Of a stretch of DNA of 64,000 bases, positions 8,041 through 17,323 are shown in pieces. The stretch covers positions 1 through 64,000 of the forward strand of contig NZ_BRCF01000004.1 of NCBI RefSeq assembly GCF_023707985.1, in the 5' to 3' direction. The stretch comes from Sporosarcina sp. NCCP-2716. GTDB taxonomy: Bacteria > Bacillota > Bacilli > Bacillales_A > Planococcaceae. Positions within the stretch are counted from its first letter, which is position 1. Every line of letters begins with the position of its first letter. The notes below the pieces were generated by a model. That model was not told the origin of the DNA. It was given only the letters and a program-made list of their open reading frames with translations, and searched no databases. Position numbers and translations under genes: made by a program.

Positions 8041-9179
8041 AGACCATTGTGAAATATGAAATGGAAAAAATTCAGCAGAACCGGACCTTTATCGGGGCAC
8101 TCGTCATCTCCCTATTCGTGCTGGCCGGCATTTTGTACATCGGCATGTATCATGCACAGCTACAAGGTATCGAACGGAAAGGGGTTGAAAATTATCATCA
8201 GATAGTCGAGCGGAGCACCGGTGAATTTACCGATCAACGAGTACAAGATGTTCTTTCAAATTACATAGGACGCTTCCAGCAGGACGACGTCAACAATAGG
8301 GGATTTGACTTGTTTTCCTGGGAAGTGGCGAATACGTTCATTGCTAATGGGGAAAATATTTACGACCGGATGAATACGGCAGTCAAACAAGGGGAGACGC
8401 TCACAATTGACCAAATAAAGGTGAAATCAATAGAGGAAATTGGCTTCACCGAATTCGAAAAGCCCTTGAAGATGGGGAGTTTCGTGACTTGGAAAGACTT
8501 CTATCACGTGACGAACCAGTTGTTCCTCCTCATCAGCACGCTTTCGATTTTACTGTGCAGTCTTGTTTTCTCCAGCGACACATCCAGAAATATGAATCCG
8601 TTATTGCTGTCTACTAGGCGTGGCAGAAAGCAAATGACCGTAGCGAAAATCATAGCCGGCACTTTCATTTCCGTCTTGGCGTTCCTCTTTATCCATGGTG
8701 TTTCACTCGGTGCGTTTGCTTTATACAACAGTGGCTTCACAGGCTGGGACACGAGCATTCAAACGAATTTTTCTATGGAATTGTTTACATTTCCCGTGGA
8801 GCTCAATCAGCTGCAAGTATACGGGTTAGCGGTGGCACTTCAGTTGATCGGCCTGCTGGCAATAGTAGGCATCACGCTCTATATTTCGTCTGCCACACGA
8901 TCGCCGTTCAGTGCTCTGCTGATTGCACTCGGAATCTTCCTATTGCCGAAAGCACTGACGCAACTGGTGAAAAGAGGACCGATTTATCACCTGCTCAACC
9001 TGTTTCCCATCAACAACTACGCCGTCCAAGACTTTTTGACGCTGATGAGCACGAAAACGGAATTCTTCCTCACCTACTTCATGCAAAACATGGTTCTAAC
9101 AATGGTCGTGTTAGTGGCGATAGCCCTCCTTTGTAACTGGGCTGTTTACCAGCGGCTGAAACAGTATCAGGAGGCGTGA
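8037..9179 (+). CDS. ABC-2 type transporter permease
   Basis: A 380-residue membrane subunit paired with the ATPase at 7168. There is a first membrane helix near 20-38, then a large extracytoplasmic loop (about 40-155, many polar residues), then five to six helices between about 160 and 375. This architecture fits ABC-2/NatB-like exporters. It starts with GGGAGG upstream and an ATGA overlap with the ATPase stop. It is the last gene of the sigma operon and is followed by a bidirectional terminator. The exported substrate is unknown; the ECF sigma partner suggests a role in response to envelope stress or an antibiotic. Confidence 0.82.
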   Translation: MKTIVKYEMEKIQQNRTFIGALVISLFVLAGILYIGMYHAQLQGIERKGVENYHQIVERSTGEFTDQRVQDVLSNYIGRFQQDDVNNRGFDLFSWEVANTFIANGENIYDRMNTAVKQGETLTIDQIKVKSIEEIGFTEFEKPLKMGSFVTWKDFYHVTNQLFLLISTLSILLCSLVFSSDTSRNMNPLLLSTRRGRKQMTVAKIIAGTFISVLAFLFIHGVSLGAFALYNSGFTGWDTSIQTNFSMELFTFPVELNQLQVYGLAVALQLIGLLAIVGITLYISSATRSPFSALLIALGIFLLPKALTQLVKRGPIYHLLNLFPINNYAVQDFLTLMSTKTEFFLTYFMQNMVLTMVVLVAIALLCNWAVYQRLKQYQEA

Positions 9180-9585
9180 AGGTAGAGGGAGAAGGTGGCG
9201 GTAGTCTAGAGAGTCAGTACAAACTCAGTTTCTAGAACAGCCCTACATTTGTAAATTAAAACTGGAGACAGCTCTTAAATAAGTTACCTTTTTGAACTTC
9301 CTGCGACTCGAGCGATTTGATCGACAGCTGGTCGATCATGTAATCTTACAGCTGTGAAAGGAAACCATTATTTTTTCATAGAAAAAAGCAATCACCCTCC
9401 GCTTTGGCTAAGTGTGAGGGGATTACTTTTCAAACAAACATTGAATATACGACGACCGCTCTTATAGAAGACATCCTCTGCTGCTGACTTCTACTATTTT
9501 GATATATATTTATTGAAATCATTAAAAATGGCCTGCATAGAGCTTGACAGCAACAAACGAATCCTGCAAAAACTATAGATGCTCG
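9180..9585. other. 406-base intergenic region between convergent units
   Basis: No credible reading frame with a ribosome site on either strand. It holds the hairpin at 9382-9433 and otherwise AT-rich unique sequence. Confidence 0.6.
9382..9433. terminator. bidirectional terminator
   Basis: Imperfect stem AAAGCAATCACCCTC against GAGGGGATTACTTT, with T-rich tails on both strands. It lies between the convergent sigma/ABC operon and the cysteine hydrolase gene. Confidence 0.65.
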
Positions 9586-10146
9586 TCAGCTTAGAAGATC
9601 ATTCATTAATTCATCTGTCGTAAGCACTGTTGCAAACTCCTCATGAAGAGTAGCTAATGTGATATTGTGTATTGTGTCTGCGTCGTAGTAGTGATTATTC
9701 TGGTCCTTCAAACCAAAGGCAGCTGTTGCGTCAGAGACCAGGTAGGTGGTAAAACCTAAATTACCACTCATACGTGTAGTCGTTGATACACAGTGTGGCG
9801 TAGTCAACCCTGCAATTACAACTTCCGATACATCATTTGCTCTCAAATAATCCTTTAAATTTGTACCAATAAAACTGCTGTTCACTTTTTTCTGGATAAC
9901 GACTTCATCACCCTGAGGTTTTGCCAATTCCTTTATCGCGAAGGTGTCTTTTTTCGGATGAAATAATGACTGGGGATCATCAGAAACATGCTGGATATGG
10001 ATCACCAACCAGCCCTCTTCTCTCCAACGCTTTAAAATCAGGCTGACATTTTCCTCCGCATTAAGATTATTGCGTTCCCCCCATTTCTCATCGTCAAAAG
10101 CCTTTTGTACATCTACGATAACGAATGCTTTTTTCTTACTATCCAC
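9586..10146 (-). CDS. cysteine hydrolase, isochorismatase family
   Basis: A 186-residue cytoplasmic amidohydrolase of the isochorismatase/nicotinamidase fold. The catalytic triad is visible as Asp in FVIVDVQ (residue 12), Lys in VVIQKKVNSS (near 86-87) and Cys in TTPHCVSTT (119). I chose a GTG start at 10146, with AGAGGTGA five bases upstream; a longer frame to 10197 adds 17 residues with no homologous look. The family covers nicotinamidase, ureidoacrylate hydrolase and isochorismatase. The metal-binding DxHxxxxxH set of nicotinamidases is not obvious, so the substrate is unknown. It is monocistronic, ending toward the shared terminator. Confidence 0.85.
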   Translation of the reverse strand: MDSKKKAFVIVDVQKAFDDEKWGERNNLNAEENVSLILKRWREEGWLVIHIQHVSDDPQSLFHPKKDTFAIKELAKPQGDEVVIQKKVNSSFIGTNLKDYLRANDVSEVVIAGLTTPHCVSTTTRMSGNLGFTTYLVSDATAAFGLKDQNNHYYDADTIHNITLATLHEEFATVLTTDELMNDLLS

Positions 10147-10386
10147 GAAGTCACCTCTATATGTTGCTTTTTCACAGAACTGAGAAAACCAATACATTAT
10201 ACTGCAGGCATCATAATGACATAGAATAAGTTGAGAAGAAATGGCCAGCTGATTCTGGCAGATAATTGTTAGATTGTTGTAAGTAAATCCATAATTAACT
10301 AGTTTTCAAAGTGACGACGAACATGTTCCTATAACTTGTCTGATGCCCCATTCACAACGTATATCGATCAGGAAAACTAGGGCTTC

Positions 10387-10857
10387 TCACTCTAGCCCTC
10401 TTGCCTTCTGTGTATCCCTCACGTTTTTCTGGACAGTGATCGCCGAGAAGATACTTAGAACAAAGGCCATTCCATAGAATCCTTTTTCACTTAAAATAAT
10501 ACTTCCGGCGTTGTACAGACCGATGGCCATCAGCAAGATGGACACAATCAGGGCGAACCAGCTGATGCCGTAGTAGATATTGGTTACGGGGATCCCTTCG
10601 TCTCTGTCCCGGACCGCTTTTTGCAGGGAGACAGCGGAATAGAGTCCAAATATCAAGATGGCAAAGTAATAGCCTTTTTCATTCAGCTCCATCGTCGCAT
10701 TATACAGTCCGAGAAGATAAGCGGCTACGCCAATCAGCAGCGCCGCCAGGGAAGCGCCTTTAAACGCAGCAGTCGGTTCTCCTTCTTTCCGTTCCGGTTT
10801 CCGTTCGGGTTCCTCTGGTCGTTCTCTATTGAAAAGATTTCCGTTCTCTGAAGTCAT
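10387..10857 (-). CDS. YiaA/YiaB-type inner membrane protein
   Basis: A 156-residue protein with a charged, low-complexity N-terminal 40 residues rich in Glu, Arg and Pro, then two repeats of a two-helix unit (about 43-87 and 100-145). Each unit has a GLYNA...EKGYY or GLYNAGSIILSEKGFYG signature and ends in LQKAVRD or VQKNVRDT. This matches the YiaA/YiaB two-helix domain family, whose function is unknown. The start ATG at 10857 has AAGGAGG eight bases upstream; the longer frame from 10893 would include the ribosome site. It has its own SigA-like promoter. Confidence 0.8.
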   Translation of the reverse strand: MTSENGNLFNRERPEEPERKPERKEGEPTAAFKGASLAALLIGVAAYLLGLYNATMELNEKGYYFAILIFGLYSAVSLQKAVRDRDEGIPVTNIYYGISWFALIVSILLMAIGLYNAGSIILSEKGFYGMAFVLSIFSAITVQKNVRDTQKARGLE

Positions 10858-10882
10858 GGAATATTCGACCTCCTTTTCAATT

Positions 10883-10911
10883 AGTATATTCAATCAAGTA
10901 ATAAACAGCAA
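10883..10911 (-). promoter_or_regulatory. SigA-type promoter of the YiaA-like gene
   Basis: On the minus strand, TTGCTG (10911-10906), a 17-base spacer and TATACT (10888-10883), 25 bases before the start codon. Confidence 0.6.
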
Positions 10912-10960
10912 TACATTCTGAGATTTGTCATCTATGTTTCAAGACACCTGTCTCCAGAGT

Positions 10961-10990
10961 AAAAGCGCGGCATCAGCATGGATGCCGCGC
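10961..10990 (-). terminator. terminator of the large lipoprotein gene
   Basis: Perfect 10-bp stem GCGCGGCATC/GATGCCGCGC with a 6-base loop, followed on the minus strand by TTTTACT. Confidence 0.8.
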
Positions 10991-10995
10991 TTGTA

Positions 10996-12288
10996 TCACT
11001 TCATCGGTAATTCAAACGTCACCGATTGTTCTTTGAATAGTTTTTTCGCATTACCATCTGCGAGCGGGCCAAATTGCAGGCTCAGGTTCTTCAGTAAGTC
11101 GAATTCGTCTTTGCGGAAGAGGAAGACTTTAAGATACTCCTCCGATTCTCCGGGCTGCTGGTCATCGTACAGCGTTGGTTCCAGCATGCCTTCAGACAGC
11201 ATCGTTCCGCGGTTCTGATCGAGAAGCAGGCGGGCATCTGCAAAAGATTTGGCGAAGGCCGCATCGCTGTTGTTGTCTACCGTGAGCTTGGCTGTCACTG
11301 CGACAAGCGGGCCGTCTCCAAAATTACGGAAGCGGTCAGCGTGGGCAGCTGTCGGCGTGATGTCAGCATATTGGACACCCTCCAATGTAATGGAAACACC
11401 GTCGATTTTTTTTGTTTCTTGAATGTCTTCTTTGGAGAAGAACAATTCTTTGTCCGCAATCGTATCGGTCACCATCTTGTCGGCGTAGAGTGCCGAACTT
11501 TTAGATGCTTTCTCAGCTCCGTCTTCATTGAACGGGATTTTAAAAATTGCTTCGTCTCCAAGACTCTTTTTGAAATCGTCCTCAAGCATCGGGCGGTCGA
11601 CCGTCAGTGTCGGGGCGGTCAGTCGCTCGTATTGGGTTTTCGTCATCGTATACGCCTGCATGCCTGTGTACGTGCCTGCAGAGTACTGACGGCCGGCATT
11701 ATCCTTATCGCCTTTCAGCCAGTCATCCTCCTTAACGAGACTTCTGCGCATATACAGATTCTCCGTACCGTCGTCGGACAGCATCATCGTGCTTGCATTG
11801 AAGTAGACATCCTCATCCAGCTTGGTGTCGAAGCTGAATTTGTAAGTGATGACATACCCCTCATCTTCTTCATCGAAGTTATGTTTGGCCGATTCGTTTA
11901 CATTTGTGACATGGGCGATCTGGTAAGACTCGATCGCCAAGGACACCTTATCGGAATAGTCATGCGTCAATTTCGGATCGTTGTTCGTGAAGACGATTTC
12001 TACGTCGCCTCCTGTTTCTTCCTCAATATATGGGTTGAGATTCTCAGCAGAACCGCTTTCTGATGCCTCAGCTGCTTCTGTTTCGCTGCCTTCTGTTTCC
12101 TCTGTATCTGTCTGTTCTTCGGTTTCAGTTGTTTCGGCTGCCGTCTCTTCTTTTTTCTTCTCAGCTGACGCCGGTTCTGAAGCTGTGGCAGATGCAGTTT
12201 CCTCATCTGTATCTTTTGCGCTTCCGCAAGCTCCCAGCAATAAGAGTGATGCAGCGATACTGCCCATCATCATAGACTTCAATTTCAT
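10996..12288 (-). CDS. large surface lipoprotein, DUF5068-like
   Basis: A 430-residue predicted lipoprotein. The signal peptide has a hydrophobic core and lipobox LLLLGAC with the acylated Cys at 21. Residues 25-90 are an extremely acidic, Ala/Glu/Thr-rich linker, probably spanning the cell wall. The rest (about 95-430) is a beta-rich globular region with repeated-looking segments (VSLAIESYQIAHVTNV and VSITLEGVQYADITP), suggesting two related domains. I recall a DUF5068-like family of Bacillales lipoproteins of this build, but the match is from memory. The start has AAAGGAGCG upstream. It is monocistronic with its own terminator. No function is known. Confidence 0.72.
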   Translation of the reverse strand: MKLKSMMMGSIAASLLLLGACGSAKDTDEETASATASEPASAEKKKEETAAETTETEEQTDTEETEGSETEAAEASESGSAENLNPYIEEETGGDVEIVFTNNDPKLTHDYSDKVSLAIESYQIAHVTNVNESAKHNFDEEDEGYVITYKFSFDTKLDEDVYFNASTMMLSDDGTENLYMRRSLVKEDDWLKGDKDNAGRQYSAGTYTGMQAYTMTKTQYERLTAPTLTVDRPMLEDDFKKSLGDEAIFKIPFNEDGAEKASKSSALYADKMVTDTIADKELFFSKEDIQETKKIDGVSITLEGVQYADITPTAAHADRFRNFGDGPLVAVTAKLTVDNNSDAAFAKSFADARLLLDQNRGTMLSEGMLEPTLYDDQQPGESEEYLKVFLFRKDEFDLLKNLSLQFGPLADGNAKKLFKEQSVTFELPMK

Positions 12289-12581
12289 TTGTTTCGCTCC
12301 TTTATGAATACTATTACTAGGATAACTATACCAGTTTATACATTCTTCGAATGGACTATTTTTTCAAACGATTCTTAAGTAAGACTTACACTAAACTAGT
12401 AGTGCAGAAAGACCTGACGTATAAAACGAGTCAGGAAGAAGGGAGAAGGGATGTGGATAAATATCCACGCCCGAAGCGGGAGAAAAGGCTCAGAGTGAAG
12501 TGAGGATACGCGGAGTGCGATTACATGTGTGTTTTGAAGTCTCCTGCAGTTTCACGTATGATTCTAGAGGAGGTGAAGGTG

Positions 12582-13145
12582 ATGAAACGTACATACATCC
12601 CTGTCCAATATGACAAGTCGGTCTACAGGACACTGTACTATGATACAGAGGAGCGGCGTTTCTTTGAAAGTTTCGGAGGAAAGCAGAGTACAGGGCTTGC
12701 CCTTTTATCAGGTACTGTGGGAGTTATCTTGAATGCGTATTTTGGCAGCTGGACGGTGTCAGTCATAACTGGCCGGCTCGCTGTGCTGGTGACAGCTGCT
12801 GCGATGAGCCTGGTTCTATCTGCTTTGCTGATCGGTTTAACCTACTTTTTGACGGAGAGGAGCAGGGACAGCTGGGTATACGTAACAGCTCCTTCTGCTG
12901 CGGAACTGCCGGGAATGGTCCGCAGCGGAAGACGCTGGCTTTTATCTCAACTAATGCTTATCCTTGGTTTCTTTCTGCTGAATAGTCTCTTTACGCTGTT
13001 TTTGCTGATTTTTCCGGACAGCGGGCTTGTTTTTGCCGGTGTGACTATTTTGTGGGCAGTCCTGTTCCTGATGCTTTGGGGAGTTCAGCCATTTGCACGG
13101 CTCCGGCTGCTGCGTTCACTGGAAGATATGAAGATCCGGCAATAG
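12582..13145 (+). CDS. small integral membrane protein, unknown
   Basis: A 187-residue protein with four likely helices (about 29-50, 57-85, 122-148, 150-170) and short charged ends. It is similar in size to many uncharacterised Firmicute membrane proteins, and I see no motif. The ATG at 12582 is preceded by AGAGGAGGTGAAGGTG; an upstream frame to 12525 lacks a ribosome site. Its stop lies 3 bases from the stop of the convergent gene at 13149, so no room remains for a terminator between them. The 293 bases upstream hold no gene, only a GTGGAT..ATCCAC hairpin near 12454-12469. Confidence 0.65.
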   Translation: MKRTYIPVQYDKSVYRTLYYDTEERRFFESFGGKQSTGLALLSGTVGVILNAYFGSWTVSVITGRLAVLVTAAAMSLVLSALLIGLTYFLTERSRDSWVYVTAPSAAELPGMVRSGRRWLLSQLMLILGFFLLNSLFTLFLLIFPDSGLVFAGVTILWAVLFLMLWGVQPFARLRLLRSLEDMKIRQ

Positions 13146-13148
13146 GGC

Positions 13149-14084
13149 TTATCGGAGTACCGATTTCGCCATCCGCACATACGTATGGCGGCGTCCGCGG
13201 ATTGCGATGGAATAGGCCATGATGTTTTCCGGCACGGCAATCCCATAGAAACCGGTGTCGCCGATATGATGGATGTCAGCACCAGCCATTTTGCTGTTCA
13301 GGGCAATCTGGCGGATGGTCGACTCGTCGGCACCTTCCTGGCTCGTGCCGATTGTCAGCATGGCCAGCGCACCCTTTGAGTGGACGAATTGGACATATTG
13401 TTCCGCTGCGGCAACAGTGATGCCCGGCACGGTTCCCGGAGCCGGCATGAGAATGACATCCGCGCCAGCATCGATAAAGTCCGCCAGCACGTCTTCGGAC
13501 AAAAGACGGCTGCCCATTTCACCCGCCACGCCGGCGCCGTGCATCTTGCCGGCGATGATCAGGCCGCTTTCCCCGAACACGTCCCGAGCCAGCTGGATTG
13601 CGGCAACGGTCGCATCGTTCGTGACGCCGGTTTTCGGGTTGCCCGTCAGGCAGACGAAGTCGAAGCCGAGCTGTTTCGCCGCGTTCAGCGCTTCGCGTGT
13701 CGCGAGACGTCCGGCGGGCAGAGCATCGAGCTGTTCCGCCTGTTCAGCATCCGGATCAACCGGATCCAAGTTCAGGCCGACGGGACGCCCGGTCAGCCGT
13801 TTGATGCGTCCGACAACAGACTCCCCATTTACTTCCTCCGCATCCGGACAGCCTTCGATCGCCGGATGGAACACATCGAACACATTCAGCAGCAGCAAAT
13901 CCGCGCCGAACGATGCTGCCAGTTCCGCGTTTGTGACACTGGGATACAGGGGCGACGCATTTGCAATCGTCTCCGACAGCAATACGCGCCCCTCGCACGC
14001 CTGAATCGACCGCCGCAGCGCCTGCCCGTCCATCTGCCTGAAATCCGAAGCTGTACAATCCAATAATCGTTTCAATCTGAACAC
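13149..14084 (-). CDS. TIM-barrel-like protein, PEP phosphonomutase-related (DUF7916-like)
   Basis: A 311-residue soluble protein with an alternating beta/alpha pattern typical of a TIM barrel. Strand-like segments are GADLLLLNVFDVF, RPVGLNLDPVDPD, GFDFVCLTGNPKTGVT, GLIIAGKMHGAG, GADVILMPAPGTVPG and ALAMLTIGTSQEGAD. The glycine-rich PAPGTVPG loop may bind phosphate. I recall Bacillales proteins of this type annotated as PEP phosphonomutase or DUF7916; the substrate is unknown. It lies tail-to-tail with the 12582 gene and head-to-head with csoR across 136 bases, so it may or may not respond to copper. Confidence 0.55.
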   Translation of the reverse strand: MFRLKRLLDCTASDFRQMDGQALRRSIQACEGRVLLSETIANASPLYPSVTNAELAASFGADLLLLNVFDVFHPAIEGCPDAEEVNGESVVGRIKRLTGRPVGLNLDPVDPDAEQAEQLDALPAGRLATREALNAAKQLGFDFVCLTGNPKTGVTNDATVAAIQLARDVFGESGLIIAGKMHGAGVAGEMGSRLLSEDVLADFIDAGADVILMPAPGTVPGITVAAAEQYVQFVHSKGALAMLTIGTSQEGADESTIRQIALNSKMAGADIHHIGDTGFYGIAVPENIMAYSIAIRGRRHTYVRMAKSVLR

Positions 14085-14177
14085 CCCTTATCCTGTTTCC
14101 TCCAGTATCTCACAGGCGGCCTGCAGCGTCATGGGGTACCGGACCGTACCTGTTGCAATTGGTAAAACGCCTTGTTA

Positions 14178-14200
14178 AGATAGGGGTATAGGGTATATCA
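14178..14200. promoter_or_regulatory. putative CsoR operator before csoR
   Basis: GATAGGGGTATAGGGTATATC shows the G-tract with flanking A/T dyad common to CsoR-family operators. It lies just before the csoR ribosome site. It is weaker than the site before copA. Confidence 0.4.
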
Positions 14201-14220
14201 TCTCCCGAGGAGTGAAGCAG

Positions 14221-14508
14221 ATGACGGGATCAGCGAAAACGACTGTCCAGCCGAACAAACAGCAGCTGCTGAACCGGCTCAAGCGCATCGAAGGGCAAGT
14301 CCGCGGTGTTCATCAGATGGTGGAAAATGACCGCTACTGCGTCGACATCCTCCATCAGATCAGCGCCATCCAGTCGGCCATGAACAAAGTGTCGCTCGCC
14401 CTGCTGGAGGACCACACCCACCACTGTGTCGTCAACGCCATCAAAGGACAGGACGGCGAAGCGGCGATCCAGGAACTGATGAGCGTCATGAAGACGATGA
14501 CCAAATAA
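14221..14508 (+). CDS. csoR: copper-sensing repressor CsoR
   Basis: A 95-residue all-helical repressor of the CsoR/RcnR family. The Cu(I) ligands are visible as the Cys of DRYCVDIL and the His and Cys of DHTHHCVVN, giving the C-H-C set of true copper sensors. LNRLKRIEGQVRGVHQMVE is the DNA-contacting helix region. I chose ATG 14221, with GAGGAG eight bases upstream; a GTG at 14212 overlaps that ribosome site. It heads the csoR-copZ-copA cluster. Apo-CsoR should repress the cluster through the operators near 14190 and 14804 and release them when Cu(I) binds. Confidence 0.92.
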   Translation: MTGSAKTTVQPNKQQLLNRLKRIEGQVRGVHQMVENDRYCVDILHQISAIQSAMNKVSLALLEDHTHHCVVNAIKGQDGEAAIQELMSVMKTMTK

Positions 14509-14544
14509 GTAAGCAGATAAACCAATAGACAGGAGGAATTCATC

Positions 14545-14745
14545 ATGGAAGCAGTATTGAAAGTTGAAGGAATGTCGTGCGACCACTGTGTCAGCGCGGT
14601 CGAAACGAATGTTGGGGAATTGAAGGGTGTTTCATCCGTCAAAGCGGATCTGGCGGCGAACCAAGTGACTGTCAGCTATGATAGCGACGAAACGCTGAAA
14701 CAAGTGAAAGAAACGATTGAAGACCAGGGCTACGATATCGTGTAA
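14545..14745 (+). CDS. copZ: copper chaperone CopZ
   Basis: A 66-residue heavy-metal-associated (HMA) domain protein with the metal site GMSCDHC near residues 10-16. It carries Cu(I) in the cytoplasm to CopA and to CsoR. It has AGGAGG upstream, begins 36 bases after csoR and is probably co-transcribed with it. A strong hairpin follows, so copA is partly uncoupled. Confidence 0.95.
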   Translation: MEAVLKVEGMSCDHCVSAVETNVGELKGVSSVKADLAANQVTVSYDSDETLKQVKETIEDQGYDIV

Positions 14746-14753
14746 CGAAAAAT

Positions 14754-14786
14754 GGATTATACGGCAGACGTATAATCCTTTCTTTT
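14754..14786 (+). terminator. hairpin between copZ and copA
   Basis: Perfect 10-bp stem GGATTATACG/CGTATAATCC with a 5-base loop and a TTTCTTTT tail. The right arm also contains TATAAT, which could serve as a -10 for copA. Confidence 0.75.
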
Positions 14787-14794
14787 CACTGAAA

Positions 14795-14813
14795 TATACC
14801 CCTTACAGGTATA
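14795..14813. promoter_or_regulatory. CsoR operator before copA
   Basis: TATACC, CCTTACA, GGTATA: a perfect 6-bp dyad with a GC-rich centre, as in CsoR-family sites, directly upstream of the copA ribosome site AGGAGG. Confidence 0.6.
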
Positions 14814-14825
14814 GGAGGGAACGGC

Positions 14826-17240
14826 ATGGCACCAACGGAGGAAACGCTTAAGATCCAAGGCATGACTTGTGCGGCTTGTGCGAACCGTATTGAAAAAGGG
14901 CTCAGCCGGATGGACGGCGTGGAGAAAGCGAACGTCAATTTCGCGCTCGAGACATCGACCGTCGTCTATGATCCGCAGCTCGTCAGCACAAAGGACGTCA
15001 CGGAAAAAATCGAGAAGCTCGGGTACCATGTTATTCAGGATAAGGCCGAGTTCGACGTGGCCGGCATGACGTGCGCCGCCTGTGCTGCCCGAATCGAAAA
15101 GCGGCTGGGCAGGATGGATGGTGTTACAAGTGCGGCTGTCAATTTTGCGCTCGAGACACTGACCGTCGTCTATGACAGCGGCCGGACGGGTCCTGCCGAG
15201 ATGGCCGCCGCAGCGAAGAAGATGGGCTTTGACCTGATTCCGAAGACGGACGGATCGGAAAAGATCGATCACAAAGAACAGGAAATACAGAGACAGACCC
15301 GCAAATTCATCTTCTCGGCGATCTTGACGCTGCCGTTATTATGGACGATGGTTGCGCATTTCGAATTCACGTCATTCATCTACCTGCCGGCATTCCTCAT
15401 GAATCCGTGGGTGCAGCTGGCCCTCGCGACACCTGTGCAGTTCATCATCGGCGCTCAGTTCTACAAAGGGGCGTTCAACGCGCTGCGCAGTAAAAGTGCC
15501 AATATGGACGTCCTCGTTGCACTTGGTACGAGCGCTGCCTATTTCTACAGTCTGTTCCTGACGTTTGAATGGATGAACGCCGGCAGTACAGGTGAGCCGG
15601 AGCTGTATTTTGAAGCTTCCGCTGTCATCCTTACGCTGATCCTGCTCGGGAAGTTGTTCGAAGTGCGGGCGAAAGGGAAGACGAGTCAGGCAATCCAGAA
15701 ACTGCTCGGTCTGCAGGCGAAAACTGCACGCGTCCTGAAAGACGGTGTGGAACAGGACATCCCGATTGAACAAGTGGCAACTGGAGATATCATCATCGTC
15801 AAACCGGGTGAAAAAATTCCGGTGGACGGCGAAATCGTTGCCGGTCAGTCGGCGATCGATGAATCGATGATCACAGGTGAAAGTATCCCGATCGATAAGG
15901 CGGTCGGTCATTCGGTCATCGGTGCGACCATCAATAAGAATGGGTCCCTGCAGATAAAAGCGACAAACGTCGGCAGGGACAGTGCGCTGTCGCAGATCGT
16001 CAAAGTGGTGGAAGAGGCGCAAGGGTCGAAAGCGGACATCCAGCGCCTCGCGGATAAAATCTCAGGTGTGTTCGTTCCGATTGTCGTCGGCATCGCTGTC
16101 GTGACATTTTTCGTCTGGTACTTCGCCGTGATGCCGGGCGATTTCCGTTCTGCTTTGATTCCGACCATTTCCATCCTCGTCATTGCCTGCCCGTGTGCAC
16201 TCGGGCTTGCGACACCGACGTCCATCATGGCGGGTTCAGGCCGGGCCGCTGAGATGGGGATGCTCTTCAAAGGCGGCGAGCATCTGGAGAATACCCGGTC
16301 CATCGATACCGTGGTATTGGATAAAACCGGTACGGTGACAAAAGGGGAGCCGGCACTGACGGACGTCATCGCAACCGAAGGTTTTGCAGAACGGGATGTC
16401 TTAGAATTGGCCGCTTCCGCAGAAACCCAGTCTGAGCATCCTTTAGCACAAGCTATTGTAACGGGTGTCAGAGAAAGAGGAATCGCTTTGCTCGAACCGA
16501 AAACGTTCAAGGCGCTTCCTGGCTATGGAATCGAAGCGGAAGTTGCAGGGAAACATGTGCTTGTCGGAACGAGAAAGCTCATGGGGAGCAGAGACATTGC
16601 CCTTCAAAACATCGAACCCACCATGGAGGACATGGAGAATGAAGGGAAGACGGCGATGCTCATTGCGATCGACGGCAATTTAGCAGGTGTCATTGCCGTA
16701 GCGGATACTGTCAAGGAAACGTCCAAAGAGGCGATCAAGCGGCTGCGCGATCTCGGACTCGACGTCATCATGCTGACGGGCGATAACCGACATACAGCAG
16801 AAGCGATCGGTCGGCAGGTCGGCCTGTCCCATGTCATCGCAGAAGTACTGCCCGAAGAAAAAAGCGGGAAGATCCAAGAATTGCAGGAGCGGGGGAAAAA
16901 GGTGGCTATGGTCGGTGATGGCATTAACGACGCACCTGCCTTGGCTCTTGCGGACATTGGTATGGCAATCGGTACCGGGACGGATATCGCCATCGAAGCG
17001 GCAGACATTACGCTCATGCGCGGCGATTTGAACAGTGTGGCGGATGCTATCATCATGAGCCGTAAAACGATGCGCAACATTAAGCAGAACCTGTTTTTCG
17101 CCTTTTTCTACAATACGATCGGCATCCCGATTGCCGCGCTCGGCCTGCTTGCCCCGTGGGTCGCGGGTGCGGCGATGGCATTCAGTTCCGTCTCCGTCGT
17201 GCTGAATGCATTGCGGCTGCAGCGGGTGAAACTTGATTGA
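14826..17240 (+). CDS. copA: copper-exporting P1B-type ATPase CopA
   Basis: An 804-residue membrane ATPase that pumps Cu(I) out of the cell. Two N-terminal HMA domains carry GMTCAAC (Cys 15/18 and 83/86). Eight membrane helices follow, including the ion-binding CPC (455-457) in [12 protein letters not shown]. The phosphorylation site DKTGT has Asp 499. Further on come SEHPLAQAI in the nucleotide domain and [10 protein letters not shown] in the hinge. All key residues are intact. The start has AGGAGG seven bases upstream, overlapping the CsoR operator. It ends at a shared terminator with the convergent spore-coat gene. Confidence 0.97.
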   Translation: MAPTEETLKIQGMTCAACANRIEKGLSRMDGVEKANVNFALETSTVVYDPQLVSTKDVTEKIEKLGYHVIQDKAEFDVAGMTCAACAARIEKRLGRMDGVTSAAVNFALETLTVVYDSGRTGPAEMAAAAKKMGFDLIPKTDGSEKIDHKEQEIQRQTRKFIFSAILTLPLLWTMVAHFEFTSFIYLPAFLMNPWVQLALATPVQFIIGAQFYKGAFNALRSKSANMDVLVALGTSAAYFYSLFLTFEWMNAGSTGEPELYFEASAVILTLILLGKLFEVRAKGKTSQAIQKLLGLQAKTARVLKDGVEQDIPIEQVATGDIIIVKPGEKIPVDGEIVAGQSAIDESMITGESIPIDKAVGHSVIGATINKNGSLQIKATNVGRDSALSQIVKVVEEAQGSKADIQRLADKISGVFVPIVVGIAVVTFFVWYFAVMPGDFRSALIPTISILVIACPCALGLATPTSIMAGSGRAAEMGMLFKGGEHLENTRSIDTVVLDKTGTVTKGEPALTDVIATEGFAERDVLELAASAETQSEHPLAQAIVTGVRERGIALLEPKTFKALPGYGIEAEVAGKHVLVGTRKLMGSRDIALQNIEPTMEDMENEGKTAMLIAIDGNLAGVIAVADTVKETSKEAIKRLRDLGLDVIMLTGDNRHTAEAIGRQVGLSHVIAEVLPEEKSGKIQELQERGKKVAMVGDGINDAPALALADIGMAIGTGTDIAIEAADITLMRGDLNSVADAIIMSRKTMRNIKQNLFFAFFYNTIGIPIAALGLLAPWVAGAAMAFSSVSVVLNALRLQRVKLD

Positions 17241-17257
17241 ATGACAGGGAAAGAATG

Positions 17258-17293
17258 CAAAAGCCTCTTCCGGTAATCGGAGAGAGGCTTTTG
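17258..17293. terminator. bidirectional terminator after copA
   Basis: Stem AAAAGCCTCT/AGAGGCTTTT around a 14-base loop, usable by copA and by the convergent cotX-like gene. Confidence 0.8.
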
Positions 17294-17323
17294 TCTGTTT
17301 CATCCTTACTTGTATCCATCTGG

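Noticed and set aside
10299-10380. possible miniature transposon with CTAGTTTTC/GAAAACTAG ends
   Set aside because: Nine-base inverted ends without target-site duplication or a second copy in the window; chance is a sufficient explanation.
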